A DNA stretch of 7,154 bases from Oscillospiraceae bacterium (GCA_003499325.1 DNIP01000153.1:1-7154); one strand, 5' to 3'; counted from the stretch's first letter, positions 1-5,461 are shown. The notes: generated from the letters alone by a model not told the origin. Numbers and translations are program-made.

Positions 1-515
1 GGCTCGTCAAAGAGCATCACCTCGGGCTCCATGCACAGCGCGCGCACGATGGCGATACGCTGTTTTTGTCCGCCGGACAGCTGCGAGGGATAGGCGTCCG
101 CTCTGTCGGAGAGCCCGACGCGCTCGAGCAGCTCACGCGCCTTTGCCTCTGCCTCATCCTTGGATCTATGCAGCAGCTTCTGCGGGCCGATGGTCATATT
201 GCGCAGCACCGTCATATTCGGAAAGAGGTTGAAGTGCTGGAACACCATGCCCATCTTCTGGCGGTGCTTATTGATATTGACGCGCGGCGCGTTGATATCC
301 ACGCCGTCAAAGATGATCTCGCCGGAGGTGGGCAGCTCCAACAGGTTCAGCGAGCGTAAAAAGGTGGATTTGCCCGAGCCGGAGGGGCCGACGATGACGA
401 TGACTTCACCGCGGCAGATATCCATGCTCACGCCGTCCAGTGCGTGGATGGTGCCCTCGCGGTAATGCTTTTTCAGATCATGAACCTCGATCAAAACATT
501 CTGCTTATCGCTCAT
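1..515 (-). CDS. Polar amino-acid ABC transporter ATP-binding protein (partial, 3' end outside window)
   Basis: Cytoplasmic ATPase that powers the importer formed with the permease and lipoprotein just upstream. The ATG at 515 opens a frame without stops to the window edge, giving about 171 residues. Visible motifs are Walker A GPSGSGKST (43-51), Q-loop Gln93 in MVFQHFNLFP, ABC signature LSGGQKQ (146-152) and Walker B VMLFDEP (166-172). The D-loop, switch His and C-terminal end lie beyond the window. The GlnQ/HisP/ArtP-type family is normally about 240-250 residues, so roughly 70 are missing. AGGAGG stands 10 nt before the ATG. The start overlaps the permease stop by 11 nt, so translation is probably coupled. 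Membership in the polar amino-acid uptake family is clear from sequence and context; the substrate is unknown. Confidence 0.95.
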   Translation of the reverse strand, partial: MSDKQNVLIEVHDLKKHYREGTIHALDGVSMDICRGEVIVIVGPSGSGKSTFLRSLNLLELPTSGEIIFDGVDINAPRVNINKHRQKMGMVFQHFNLFPNMTVLRNMTIGPQKLLHRSKDEAEAKARELLERVGLSDRADAYPSQLSGGQKQRIAIVRALCMEPEVMLFDE

Positions 516-1350
516 TCTTACGCAGCCTCCTCTCGATAATGCTGACGATCCATGTCAGCAACATAACGATCGCCAGATAGATCAGCGCTACGGCGATCAG
601 CGGCATAAACGCCGAGAAGGTAGCGCCGCGGATCGCGTTACCGGCACGGGTGAGGTCGACAACGCCGACATAGCCCGCGACGGAGGTCTCCTTCAAAAGC
701 GCGATAAACTCGTTGAGCAGGGTGGGCAGTACGTTCTTCAGCACCTGCGGGATGATGACATAGATCATCGTCTGCACATAGTTGAAGCCGAGCGAGCGAC
801 CCGCCTCGAACTGTCCCTTGTCGATACTCATGATGCCGCCGCGCAGGATCTCGGCGACATAAGCGCCGGAGTTGATACCGAACGCCAACGAGGCGATCAG
901 GATATCCTTCGTGGACGACGCAAAGATGATGAAGTAAATGATCAACAGCTGTACCACAACAGGTGTACCGCGGATCACAGTCAGATAGATCTTGCATATC
1001 GCGTTGAAAAAGCCCAGCACATAGTAGCCGACGCTCTTGCTGTGCTTCATGTTCTCTTTGTTATTATCAAAGGTGGTGCGGATCGCGGCGATCACGATAC
1101 CGATCGCGATACCCAGCAACGCCGCAAAGAAGGTGATTCTCAGGGTGTTGCCCAAGCCCTCGAGCAGGGATCTCCACCTGTCCTTTTCGACGAAGTTCAG
1201 CACAAACTGCGCCTTGATGTCCTCCCACCAGGAGCCGCCTGCGCTATCGGCAGCTGTCTGCGCGGCGCTCGCCGAAGCACCGAAGAAGGTTGCGACGCCT
1301 AAAACAGCCGCGAAGCAGACCGACGGCGCCAATAAACTTTTCTTTTTCAT
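505..1350 (-). CDS. Polar amino-acid ABC transporter permease with signal-peptide-like N-terminus
   Basis: Membrane subunit of a HisM/GlnP-family amino-acid importer, about 281 residues. A charged start (MKKKS), a hydrophobic core and ASASA-AQ around residue 30 resemble a Sec signal peptide. A hydrophilic stretch (31-68) then precedes the usual membrane helices: about 69-90, 107-126, 131-144, 150-166 and a last one near the C-terminus. Family hallmarks are RGTP (127-130) and the EAA loop EAGRSLGFNYVQ (182-193), which contacts the ATPase. I prefer the ATG at 1350 over the ATG at 1356, because AGG lies 6 nt before the former and directly abuts the latter; the Shine-Dalgarno is weak either way. 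The gene follows a 230-nt hairpin-rich gap after the binding-protein gene and overlaps the ATPase start. Substrate unknown. Confidence 0.93.
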   Translation of the reverse strand: MKKKSLLAPSVCFAAVLGVATFFGASASAAQTAADSAGGSWWEDIKAQFVLNFVEKDRWRSLLEGLGNTLRITFFAALLGIAIGIVIAAIRTTFDNNKENMKHSKSVGYYVLGFFNAICKIYLTVIRGTPVVVQLLIIYFIIFASSTKDILIASLAFGINSGAYVAEILRGGIMSIDKGQFEAGRSLGFNYVQTMIYVIIPQVLKNVLPTLLNEFIALLKETSVAGYVGVVDLTRAGNAIRGATFSAFMPLIAVALIYLAIVMLLTWIVSIIERRLRKNER

Positions 1351-1375
1351 ACTCATCCTACCATATACACAGAAA

Positions 1376-1398
1376 CAGGGCGGAGGATCTCCGCCCTG
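1376..1398 (-). terminator. GC-rich hairpin just upstream of the permease start (possible attenuator)
   Basis: Perfect inverted repeat CAGGGCGGAG / CTCCGCCCTG with a 3-nt loop, a 10-bp stem. On the minus strand it is followed by TTTCTGTG, which is only a weak U-tract. It ends about 25 nt before the permease ATG at 1350. It could terminate part of the transcription leaving the binding-protein gene, or protect a processed mRNA end. The hairpin is seen in the sequence; its effect is inferred. Confidence 0.5.
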
Positions 1399-1477
1399 AG
1401 TCGGTTTATTTTAGGCAAGACTGCATCATTCAGGTGTACGGATTGCGCAGTAAGATTTTTCGGCAGAGTGTACAAAT

Positions 1478-1511
1478 AATCAGTTCGCATACTGACGTAT
1501 GGGTGCTGATT
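1478..1511 (-). other. Nested inverted repeat in the intergenic leader
   Basis: Outer arms AATCAG (1478-1483) and CTGATT (1506-1511) enclose an inner CATAC-TGAC-GTATG hairpin (1488-1501). Four unpaired bases stand on each side, giving a symmetric two-storey hairpin. On the minus strand it is followed by ATTTG, so it is not an obvious intrinsic terminator. It may be an RNA element or a protein-binding dyad; function is unknown. Confidence 0.4.
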
Positions 1512-1534
1512 TTTGGACACTATGACGAAACAAT

Positions 1535-1560
1535 ATTCAAGCAAGGCGTGCGCCTTGAAT
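1535..1560 (-). terminator. Hairpin after the binding-protein gene, possible weak terminator or mRNA-stabilising stem
   Basis: About 20 nt after the stop of the lipoprotein gene lie CAAGGCG (1542-1548) and CGCCTTG (1551-1557), which form a compact hairpin. The flanking ATTCAAG (1535-1541) and CTTGAAT (1554-1560) can pair instead, so two mutually exclusive folds exist. On the minus strand the hairpin is followed by a broken U-tract (ATATTGTTTCG). Position suits a leaky terminator or 3'-end stabiliser for the binding-protein mRNA. Confidence 0.4.
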
Positions 1561-1581
1561 TGTGCAGTGTTGTCTATATTA

Positions 1582-2397
1582 TCAGTTCGCCTTGATGTAC
1601 TTGTCTACGATGCCCTTGACGGTACCGTCAGCGATCAGTTCCTTCAGCGCTGCGTTAACCTTATCCTTGAGCTCGGTGTTGTTCTTAGCAAAGCAGATCG
1701 CGTAATCCTCTTCCGCATACTTGCTGTCGAGGATCTGCAGACCCTTGGTCGCCGCGACATAGCTCTTAGCGGGCTCGTTATCGATAACGACCGCGTCAAC
1801 CTTGCCGGAAGCCAGAGCGGAAACAGCGTCGTTACCGGTCTGGAAACGGGTGATCAGGGACTCGTCCTTGCCCTCCTTCTTGTAATCGTCGCCGATGTAG
1901 ATATCACCGGTGGTGGAGAGCTGTACGCCGACCTTGTAGGAGGTATCCTTCGCGAGCAGATCGTCAGCGGATTTGATCTCACTGCCTTCCTTGACGATAA
2001 CCGCCTGAATACCGGTCGCGTAGCTGTCGGAGAAGTCAACGGATTGCTTTCTCTCGTCGGTGACGGTCATGCCCGCCATACCCATGTCATACTTACCGGT
2101 CTGTACGCCGGTGATGATGGAGTCGAACTCGATATCAACGACCTCAAGCTCCATGCCGAGCTTATCGGCGATCGCCTTCGCGATATCAACGTCGATACCG
2201 ACAATGTTGCTGCCGTCATAGTACTCATAGGGAGCAAAATAAGCGTTGGTAGCCATGGTGAGCTTTGCAGCCTTGGGCGCCTCGGTGGCCTTAGCGGCGT
2301 CATTACCGTTGCTGTTGTTGCTCTTGCCGCAGCCCGCGAGCATAGCGACAGAAGCGATCATGGCAACTGCCAGTACAAGTGCAATCATCTTTTTCAT
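1582..2397 (-). CDS. Amino-acid ABC transporter substrate-binding lipoprotein (family 3), canonical ligand site
   Basis: Extracellular receptor that binds an amino acid and delivers it to the permease encoded downstream; 271 residues, normal for the family. It starts with a lipoprotein signal peptide whose lipobox LAGC puts the lipidated Cys at 23, followed by an Asn/Ser/Ala-rich linker to about 45. The mature domain shows family 3 hallmarks: GIDVDIAKAI (67-76), GMTVTDERKQSVDFSDSY (109-126) with Arg116 at the position that normally grips the ligand carboxylate, VQLSTTGD (158-165), and VVIDNEP with Asp206 at the usual amine-contacting position. GAGG lies 10 nt before the ATG. First gene of the second importer operon. 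Ligand identity (for example a basic or small polar amino acid) cannot be decided here. Confidence 0.95.
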   Translation of the reverse strand: MKKMIALVLAVAMIASVAMLAGCGKSNNSNGNDAAKATEAPKAAKLTMATNAYFAPYEYYDGSNIVGIDVDIAKAIADKLGMELEVVDIEFDSIITGVQTGKYDMGMAGMTVTDERKQSVDFSDSYATGIQAVIVKEGSEIKSADDLLAKDTSYKVGVQLSTTGDIYIGDDYKKEGKDESLITRFQTGNDAVSALASGKVDAVVIDNEPAKSYVAATKGLQILDSKYAEEDYAICFAKNNTELKDKVNAALKELIADGTVKGIVDKYIKAN

Positions 2398-2438
2398 TTT
2401 CTTAACCTCATTTCATTGATTATTTTTGGTCTTGTTTA

Positions 2439-2467
2439 ACTATACAACAAATCCGTCAATTAAGCAA
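2439..2467 (-). promoter_or_regulatory. Predicted sigma-A promoter for the 2397-1 importer operon
   Basis: On the minus strand a -35 box TTGCTT (2467-2462) and a -10 box TATAGT (2444-2439) are separated by exactly 17 nt, upstream of the lipoprotein ATG at 2397. The -10 matches consensus at 5 of 6 bases; the -35 matches only in its TTG half plus spacing. It predicts a short 5' leader of roughly 35 nt with a GAGG ribosome binding site. Confidence 0.55.
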
Positions 2468-2476
2468 GTATAATTT

Positions 2477-2488
2477 GCATAAACATGC
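2477..2488. promoter_or_regulatory. GCAT-N4-ATGC dyad upstream of the -35 box
   Basis: GCAT-AAAC-ATGC is a perfect 4-bp-arm dyad ending about 10 nt upstream of the predicted -35 element. A related sequence, ATGC-AAAC-ATGC, sits at 2567-2578. The spacing between arms resembles that of ArgR-type operators, but the arms do not match the ARG box well. A regulator site is possible but unproven. Confidence 0.25.
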
Positions 2489-2538
2489 TATTTTCATTGG
2501 TTTTAACAATCGGGAATATTTCTCACCCGTTAAAAATA

Positions 2539-2553
2539 GGCTTTTTGATAGCC
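2539..2553 (-). terminator. Weak intrinsic terminator candidate after the first importer operon
   Basis: On the minus strand GGCT-(7 nt)-AGCC is followed at once by TATTTTT, about 40 nt after the ATPase stop at 2592. The stem is only 4 bp, so termination would be weak. Together with the palindrome at 2605-2623 it may separate the two importer operons. Confidence 0.3.
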
Positions 2554-2591
2554 GTTTTCTGACAATATGCAAACATGCAGAAAAATATGCG

Positions 2592-3335
2592 TCAGAATGA
2601 CGTCAAAAACGCTTGCAAGCGTTCGCTCTTCGGATGATCCAGAATATCGGGAGTACCTTGCTCCGCGATCACGCCGCCGTCCATAAAGATGATCTTGTCG
2701 GATACATCATGCGCAAAGGTCATCTCATGGGTGACGATGATCATCGTCATCTTTTTCTCGGCGAGCGAGCGGATTACCTTCAGCACCTCTCCGGTCAGCT
2801 CGGGGTCGAGCGCCGAGGTCGGCTCGTCAAAGCAGAGGATGTTCGGCTTCATCGCCAGCGCTCTTGCGATCGCGACGCGCTGCTGCTGTCCGCCCGAAAG
2901 CTCGCAGGGATAGTTGTTGACCTTATCCCTCAAGCCGACGCTCTCGATCAGCTCGAGGGCATATTGCTCGATCTCTTCCTTGGAGCCCTTGTTGAGCAGC
3001 TTCGGCGCGAGGGTGACGTTCTCGAGTACGCTGTACTGCGGGAAGAGATTGAAGTTTTGGAACACCAGACCGAAGTGCAAGCGTTTTTGTCTGAGCTCCG
3101 CCTCGGAGGGGCGCTTGTTGATCGACGCGTCAAAGATCGTCTCCCCGTTGACGATGATCTGTCCCTCGTCGGCAAACTCCAGCGAGTTGAGGCATCTGAG
3201 CAGGGTGGTCTTGCCGGAGCCGGAGGAGCCGATGATCGACAGCACCTCGCCCTTTTCCAGATCGAAGTCGATACCGCGGAGCACGTGGTTACGACCGAAG
3301 CTCTTATTCAGATTTTTTACTTCCAGAATAGCCAT
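2592..3335 (-). CDS. Polar amino-acid ABC transporter ATP-binding protein
   Basis: Complete cytoplasmic ATPase of the first importer, 247 residues from the ATG at 3335, the standard length for the GlnQ/HisP/ArtP-type family. With a GTG one codon earlier as residue 1, the motifs are Walker [10 protein letters not shown] (37-45), Q-loop Gln94 ([11 protein letters not shown]), signature LSGGQQQ (147-153), Walker B ILCFDEP (167-173), D-loop SALD (175-178) and switch His204 in IVTHEM; all catalytic elements are intact. I prefer the ATG because AAGGGGG stands 7 nt before it. The gene starts 12 nt after the permease stop, with its Shine-Dalgarno in that gap, so the two are co-translated. The last codons contain a palindrome followed by a T-run that may act as a terminator. 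Substrate unknown. Confidence 0.96.
   Translation of the reverse strand: MAILEVKNLNKSFGRNHVLRGIDFDLEKGEVLSIIGSSGSGKTTLLRCLNSLEFADEGQIIVNGETIFDASINKRPSEAELRQKRLHFGLVFQNFNLFPQYSVLENVTLAPKLLNKGSKEEIEQYALELIESVGLRDKVNNYPCELSGGQQQRVAIARALAMKPNILCFDEPTSALDPELTGEVLKVIRSLAEKKMTMIIVTHEMTFAHDVSDKIIFMDGGVIAEQGTPDILDHPKSERLQAFLTSF
2605..2623 (-). terminator. Terminator-like palindrome inside the 3' end of the ATPase gene
   Basis: AACGCTTGCAAGCGTT (2608-2623) is a perfect 16-bp palindrome, read as a 6-bp stem with a TGCA loop. It is followed on the minus strand by T's (2609-2605). It lies within the final codons ([10 protein letters not shown]) of the ATPase gene, so a terminator may overlap the coding end. 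The short stem makes it weak. Confidence 0.35.
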
Positions 3336-3347
3336 CACAATGCCCCC

Positions 3348-4037
3348 TTACGCCTTAAAGTAGCTCAGCTTCTTCTCGACCCAGCCGAACAGCAGGGTGA
3401 GGATACCGGAGAACGCGAGATAATATACGCCCGTGAAGAACAGCGGCCAGATCGCGCCGGAAATGCCCTCGCTGCCCTTGAGGAACGCCTGACCCGCCCA
3501 GATGACCTCCTGCAGCGCGATGATACGCGCCAAAGAGGTATCCTTGACCAGCGTGATAATCTCGTTCGCCATCGGCGGCACGATACGCTTGATCATCTGC
3601 AGCAGGGTGACGCGGAAGAAGATCTGGCTCTTTGACAGACCGAGTACCTGACCCGCCTCCTGCTGTCCGTGAGGAACGCCCTGGATACCGCCGCGGTAGA
3701 TCTCGGAGAAATAGCACGCGTAGTTGATGATGAACGCGATGGCAGAGGCAAAGAATCTGCCGCCCTCACCGCCGCCCCAGAGCTGCTTGCCGAACACCAA
3801 GCCGGGGAAATAGAAGATGATCAACAGCTGGAGCATCAAAGGGGTGCCGCGGACGATCCAGACGATGAATCTGACCACCATCGACAGCGGCTTGAACTTG
3901 CTCATCGAGCCGAAGGAGATGATCAGTCCCAGCGGGATCGCGCCCAACAGGGTCACGGCAAAGAGCTTGAGCGTCTGCAAAAAGCCGACGTTCAACGCGT
4001 GGAATACGATAGGAAATTGTTGGAAAAATCCGTCCAT
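3348..4037 (-). CDS. Polar amino-acid ABC transporter permease
   Basis: Membrane channel subunit of the first importer, of the HisM/GlnP type and probably a homodimer. From the ATG at 4037 it has 229 residues, a usual length. Helices are predicted near 20-42, 52-62, 67-83, 95-111 and 197-218. RGTP (63-66), the EAA loop EAGQVLGLSKSQ (127-138) and the following IVPPMANE are family marks; the EAA region has TLLQ where ILPQ is usual. An in-frame ATG exists at 4058, but it has no Shine-Dalgarno, whereas GAGG stands 9 nt before 4037. The same 12-base TGAGGTTAAGAA precedes the lipoprotein gene at 2397. Unlike the paralogue at 505-1350 there is no signal-peptide-like extension. It lies between a hairpin-rich gap and the ATPase gene. 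Confidence 0.94.
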   Translation of the reverse strand: MDGFFQQFPIVFHALNVGFLQTLKLFAVTLLGAIPLGLIISFGSMSKFKPLSMVVRFIVWIVRGTPLMLQLLIIFYFPGLVFGKQLWGGGEGGRFFASAIAFIINYACYFSEIYRGGIQGVPHGQQEAGQVLGLSKSQIFFRVTLLQMIKRIVPPMANEIITLVKDTSLARIIALQEVIWAGQAFLKGSEGISGAIWPLFFTGVYYLAFSGILTLLFGWVEKKLSYFKA

Positions 4038-4070
4038 AATTCTTAACCTCAACTTCATGTTTTATCGAGA

Positions 4071-4110
4071 TAGCAAAATAAACACAAACCCGTTCATGCT
4101 TATTTTGCTA
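4071..4110 (-). other. Perfect 11-bp A/T-rich inverted repeat before the permease gene
   Basis: TAGCAAAATAA (4071-4081) and TTATTTTGCTA (4100-4110) are exact complements around an 18-nt loop. In the transcript the stem ends about 33 nt before the preferred permease ATG at 4037 and just ahead of its Shine-Dalgarno. It could shape translation of the permease or stabilise a processed downstream mRNA. It lacks a following U-run, so it is not a plain terminator. Confidence 0.5.
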
Positions 4111-4122
4111 CCCCATAACCCG

Positions 4123-4154
4123 CCAAAAGACAGAGAGCAAAAGCGCCCTCTGCC
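4123..4154 (-). terminator. Intrinsic terminator or attenuator after the binding-protein gene
   Basis: On the minus strand CAGAGGGC-(6 nt)-GCTCTCTG forms an 8-bp stem with one G-U pair. It can be extended by a G-U and a G-C pair, and is followed by TCTTTTGG. It starts about 30 nt after the lipoprotein stop at 4185. Because the permease gene of the same importer follows without a clear new promoter, it probably leaks, raising lipoprotein mRNA above permease and ATPase mRNA. Confidence 0.6.
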
Positions 4155-4184
4155 TTTTGAAAAGATATCTTATTGATTTGGTAA

Positions 4185-5042
4185 TCAGCCTTCGATCAGC
4201 GCGGACTGGACCTTATACTGCTCGGCGATCGTCTTCAAAGTGCCGTCAGCCTTTGCGGCAGCAAAGAACTCGTTGCACTTTGCGGTCAGGTCGGAGCCCT
4301 GACGGAAGCCTACGCCGTACTCCTCAGAGTTCAGAGCAACAGTATAGGTGAGCTGCTCGTAACCGGTGCCCTCACCAACCATAGCGGAAGCCATCAGAGA
4401 GTCGATGATCGCGGCGTCATTCGTGCCGGAAGCTACCTCCATCAGCGCGGTAGCCTGATCCTTGACCTCGGTGAACTTGAAGCCGTTTGCCTCTGCCTGC
4501 TCCTGACCCGCGGAACCGCTCTCAACAGCGAAGCTCAGGGTCTTGCAGGACTCAGCGTTGGTATACTTGTCGGCAACGTTCTTGTTAACAACAACGACCT
4601 GCGCGTTGTTCAGGTAAGGATTGGTGCAGGACATAGCGGAGGTGACCTCGGGGGTCAGGGTCATGCCGTTCCATACACAGTCGATGGCGCCGCCCTTGAG
4701 CTCGAGCGCCTTGTTATCCCAGTCGATCTCAACGAATTCGACCTTAACGCCGAGGCTCTCAGCAAATTTGGTAGCCATATCAGCATCAAAGCCAATCCAC
4801 TTGCCATCCTTCTGATAATCCATCGGCTCAAAGTCGGTGATACCGACGATCAGCTTGCCTGCCTTCTGCACCTTGTCAAGGTCAGCAACAGTAGCAGCGG
4901 AATCAGCGGTAGCAGCAGCCTGAGTAGCAGCCTGTGTAGCGGCAGCCTCGGTCGCGGCGGGCTTGTCGGCAGTCTTGCCGCAGGCAGCCAGCACAGCGCC
5001 GACCATCAGAAGTGCTAATAATAAAGCAATAATCTTTTTCAT
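4185..5042 (-). CDS. Amino-acid ABC transporter substrate-binding lipoprotein (family 3) lacking the usual binding Arg
   Basis: Extracellular receptor of the first importer, 285 residues. The signal peptide ends in lipobox LAAC (Cys21). An Ala/Thr/Gln-rich flexible tether (about 29-52) with short repeats follows. The binding domain starts with KLIVGITDFEPMDY (63-76) and GFDADMATKFAE (84-95). The motif GMTLTPEVTSAMSCTNPY (126-143) is clearly the family 3 ligand loop, but Val133 occupies the place of the Arg that normally binds the amino-acid carboxylate. VESGSAG (173-179) and AIIDS with Asp214 match the second-lobe positions. GGAGG lies 6 nt before the ATG. It is the promoter-proximal gene of its operon, followed by a hairpin and then the permease. 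A polar amino acid or related ligand is likely from family and context; which one is unknown. Confidence 0.94.
   Translation of the reverse strand: MKKIIALLLALLMVGAVLAACGKTADKPAATEAAATQAATQAAATADSAATVADLDKVQKAGKLIVGITDFEPMDYQKDGKWIGFDADMATKFAESLGVKVEFVEIDWDNKALELKGGAIDCVWNGMTLTPEVTSAMSCTNPYLNNAQVVVVNKNVADKYTNAESCKTLSFAVESGSAGQEQAEANGFKFTEVKDQATALMEVASGTNDAAIIDSLMASAMVGEGTGYEQLTYTVALNSEEYGVGFRQGSDLTAKCNEFFAAAKADGTLKTIAEQYKVQSALIEG
4914..4952 (-). repeat. Short tandem repeat coding for the lipoprotein linker
   Basis: Two 12-bp units (4914-4925 and 4926-4937) differ at one base, and a looser 15-bp unit follows (4938-4952). They encode the ATEAA/ATQA/ATQA part of the Ala/Thr/Gln tether between the lipid anchor and binding domain. 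Such in-frame repeats could vary tether length without breaking the gene. Confidence 0.5.
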
Positions 5043-5066
5043 CGTTTTCCTCCAGATAATTAGTTT

Positions 5067-5080
5067 CTGTCTTTTGACAG
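5067..5080 (-). other. Small 5' leader hairpin before the lipoprotein gene
   Basis: CTGTC-AAAA-GACAG on the minus strand is a 5-bp stem with an AAAA loop, lying between the predicted -10 box and the GGAGG site of the gene starting at 5042. It may protect the 5' end of the mRNA. It has no features of a known riboswitch. Confidence 0.35.
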
Positions 5081-5093
5081 TACAACGGTATCT

Positions 5094-5122
5094 ATTTTAA
5101 CGTATTAGCGCGCTAAAATCAA
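5094..5122 (-). promoter_or_regulatory. Predicted sigma-A promoter of the first importer operon, with palindromic spacer
   Basis: On the minus strand TTGATT (5122-5117) and TAAAAT (5099-5094) are separated by exactly 17 nt and lie about 50 nt before the lipoprotein ATG at 5042. They match the -35 and -10 consensus at 4 of 6 and 5 of 6 bases. Confidence 0.65.
5105..5116. promoter_or_regulatory. Candidate operator: 12-bp perfect palindrome between -35 and -10
   Basis: TTAGCGCGCTAA is a perfect palindrome lying wholly within the 17-nt spacer of the predicted promoter. A repressor bound here would block RNA polymerase directly. The placement is seen in the sequence; the regulator is unknown, and the other importer promoter has no matching palindrome. 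Confidence 0.45.
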
Positions 5123-5123
5123 T

Positions 5124-5432
5124 ATCTATATTGCACAAAGAATCCGAGGGGCTTTTTGTAAGGAATGGCACAATTCACCACTGCACCGTGGTAAAGTGCT
5201 TTTACGGAATATTGAACGCCCATTCACAGCTCGCGGAGGAGCCGTTTTCTGCCGTATGATGGACAGAAACACGCTCTCAGGCTGTTTTCGGCACTTAGAC
5301 CGACTATGCCTGCCAAGATTGATAAACCGAATTATTGTCATTTTCAGCAGATTCGGATATCTACAGTCACCCTAACCAAACTCGCTCGGCATCATTCTAT
5401 GAGGAAACCTGTCTTTCTCTATCCACGGAAAT
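5124..5432. other. Intergenic region without a convincing gene
   Basis: About 310 bases between the terminator of the surface-protein gene and the importer promoter. The longest minus-strand frame here (5341-5126, 71 codons) has no Shine-Dalgarno, an unlikely Arg/Ser/Cys-rich composition and no recognisable domain, so I do not call it. A small ACCAC/GTGGT hairpin (near 5178-5193) and a 12-base match to the other importer upstream region (5240-5251) are the only structures noticed. It may be decayed coding DNA or a dispersed intergenic element. Confidence 0.5.
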
Positions 5433-5461
5433 AAAAAAAGCGGCAACCGAACGGTTGCCGC
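5433..5461 (-). terminator. Strong intrinsic terminator of the surface-protein gene
   Basis: On the minus strand a perfect 9-bp stem GCGGCAACC/GGTTGCCGC with a 4-nt loop is followed by seven T's. It begins 12 nt after the stop codon at 5473. This is a textbook Rho-independent terminator that isolates the gene from the importer operon downstream. Confidence 0.92.

Noticed and set aside
1357..1581. Known riboswitch or T-box in the hairpin-rich gap
   Set aside because: No T-box TGG-containing motif, S-box, lysine or glycine riboswitch core was recognised; the gap lies inside an operon rather than at its head.
1513..2439. Plus-strand frame of 308 codons
   Set aside because: It is antisense to the lipoprotein gene with its clear signal peptide, lipobox and Shine-Dalgarno. 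No plausible ribosome binding site or domain; long because of the codon bias of the real gene.
2613..3635. Plus-strand frame of 340 codons
   Set aside because: It runs antisense across the ATPase and into the permease gene, both well supported by motifs. Composition is Leu/Asp/Glu/Arg-rich in the way of shadow frames.
4038..4058. Earlier ATG for the permease at 4058
   Set aside because: No Shine-Dalgarno upstream, and the region after it contains the GAGG site for the ATG at 4037.
5126..5341. Minus-strand frame of 71 codons in the intergenic region
   Set aside because: No Shine-Dalgarno, no recognisable domain, Arg/Ser/Cys-rich sequence, and it runs close to the predicted promoter; treated as noncoding.
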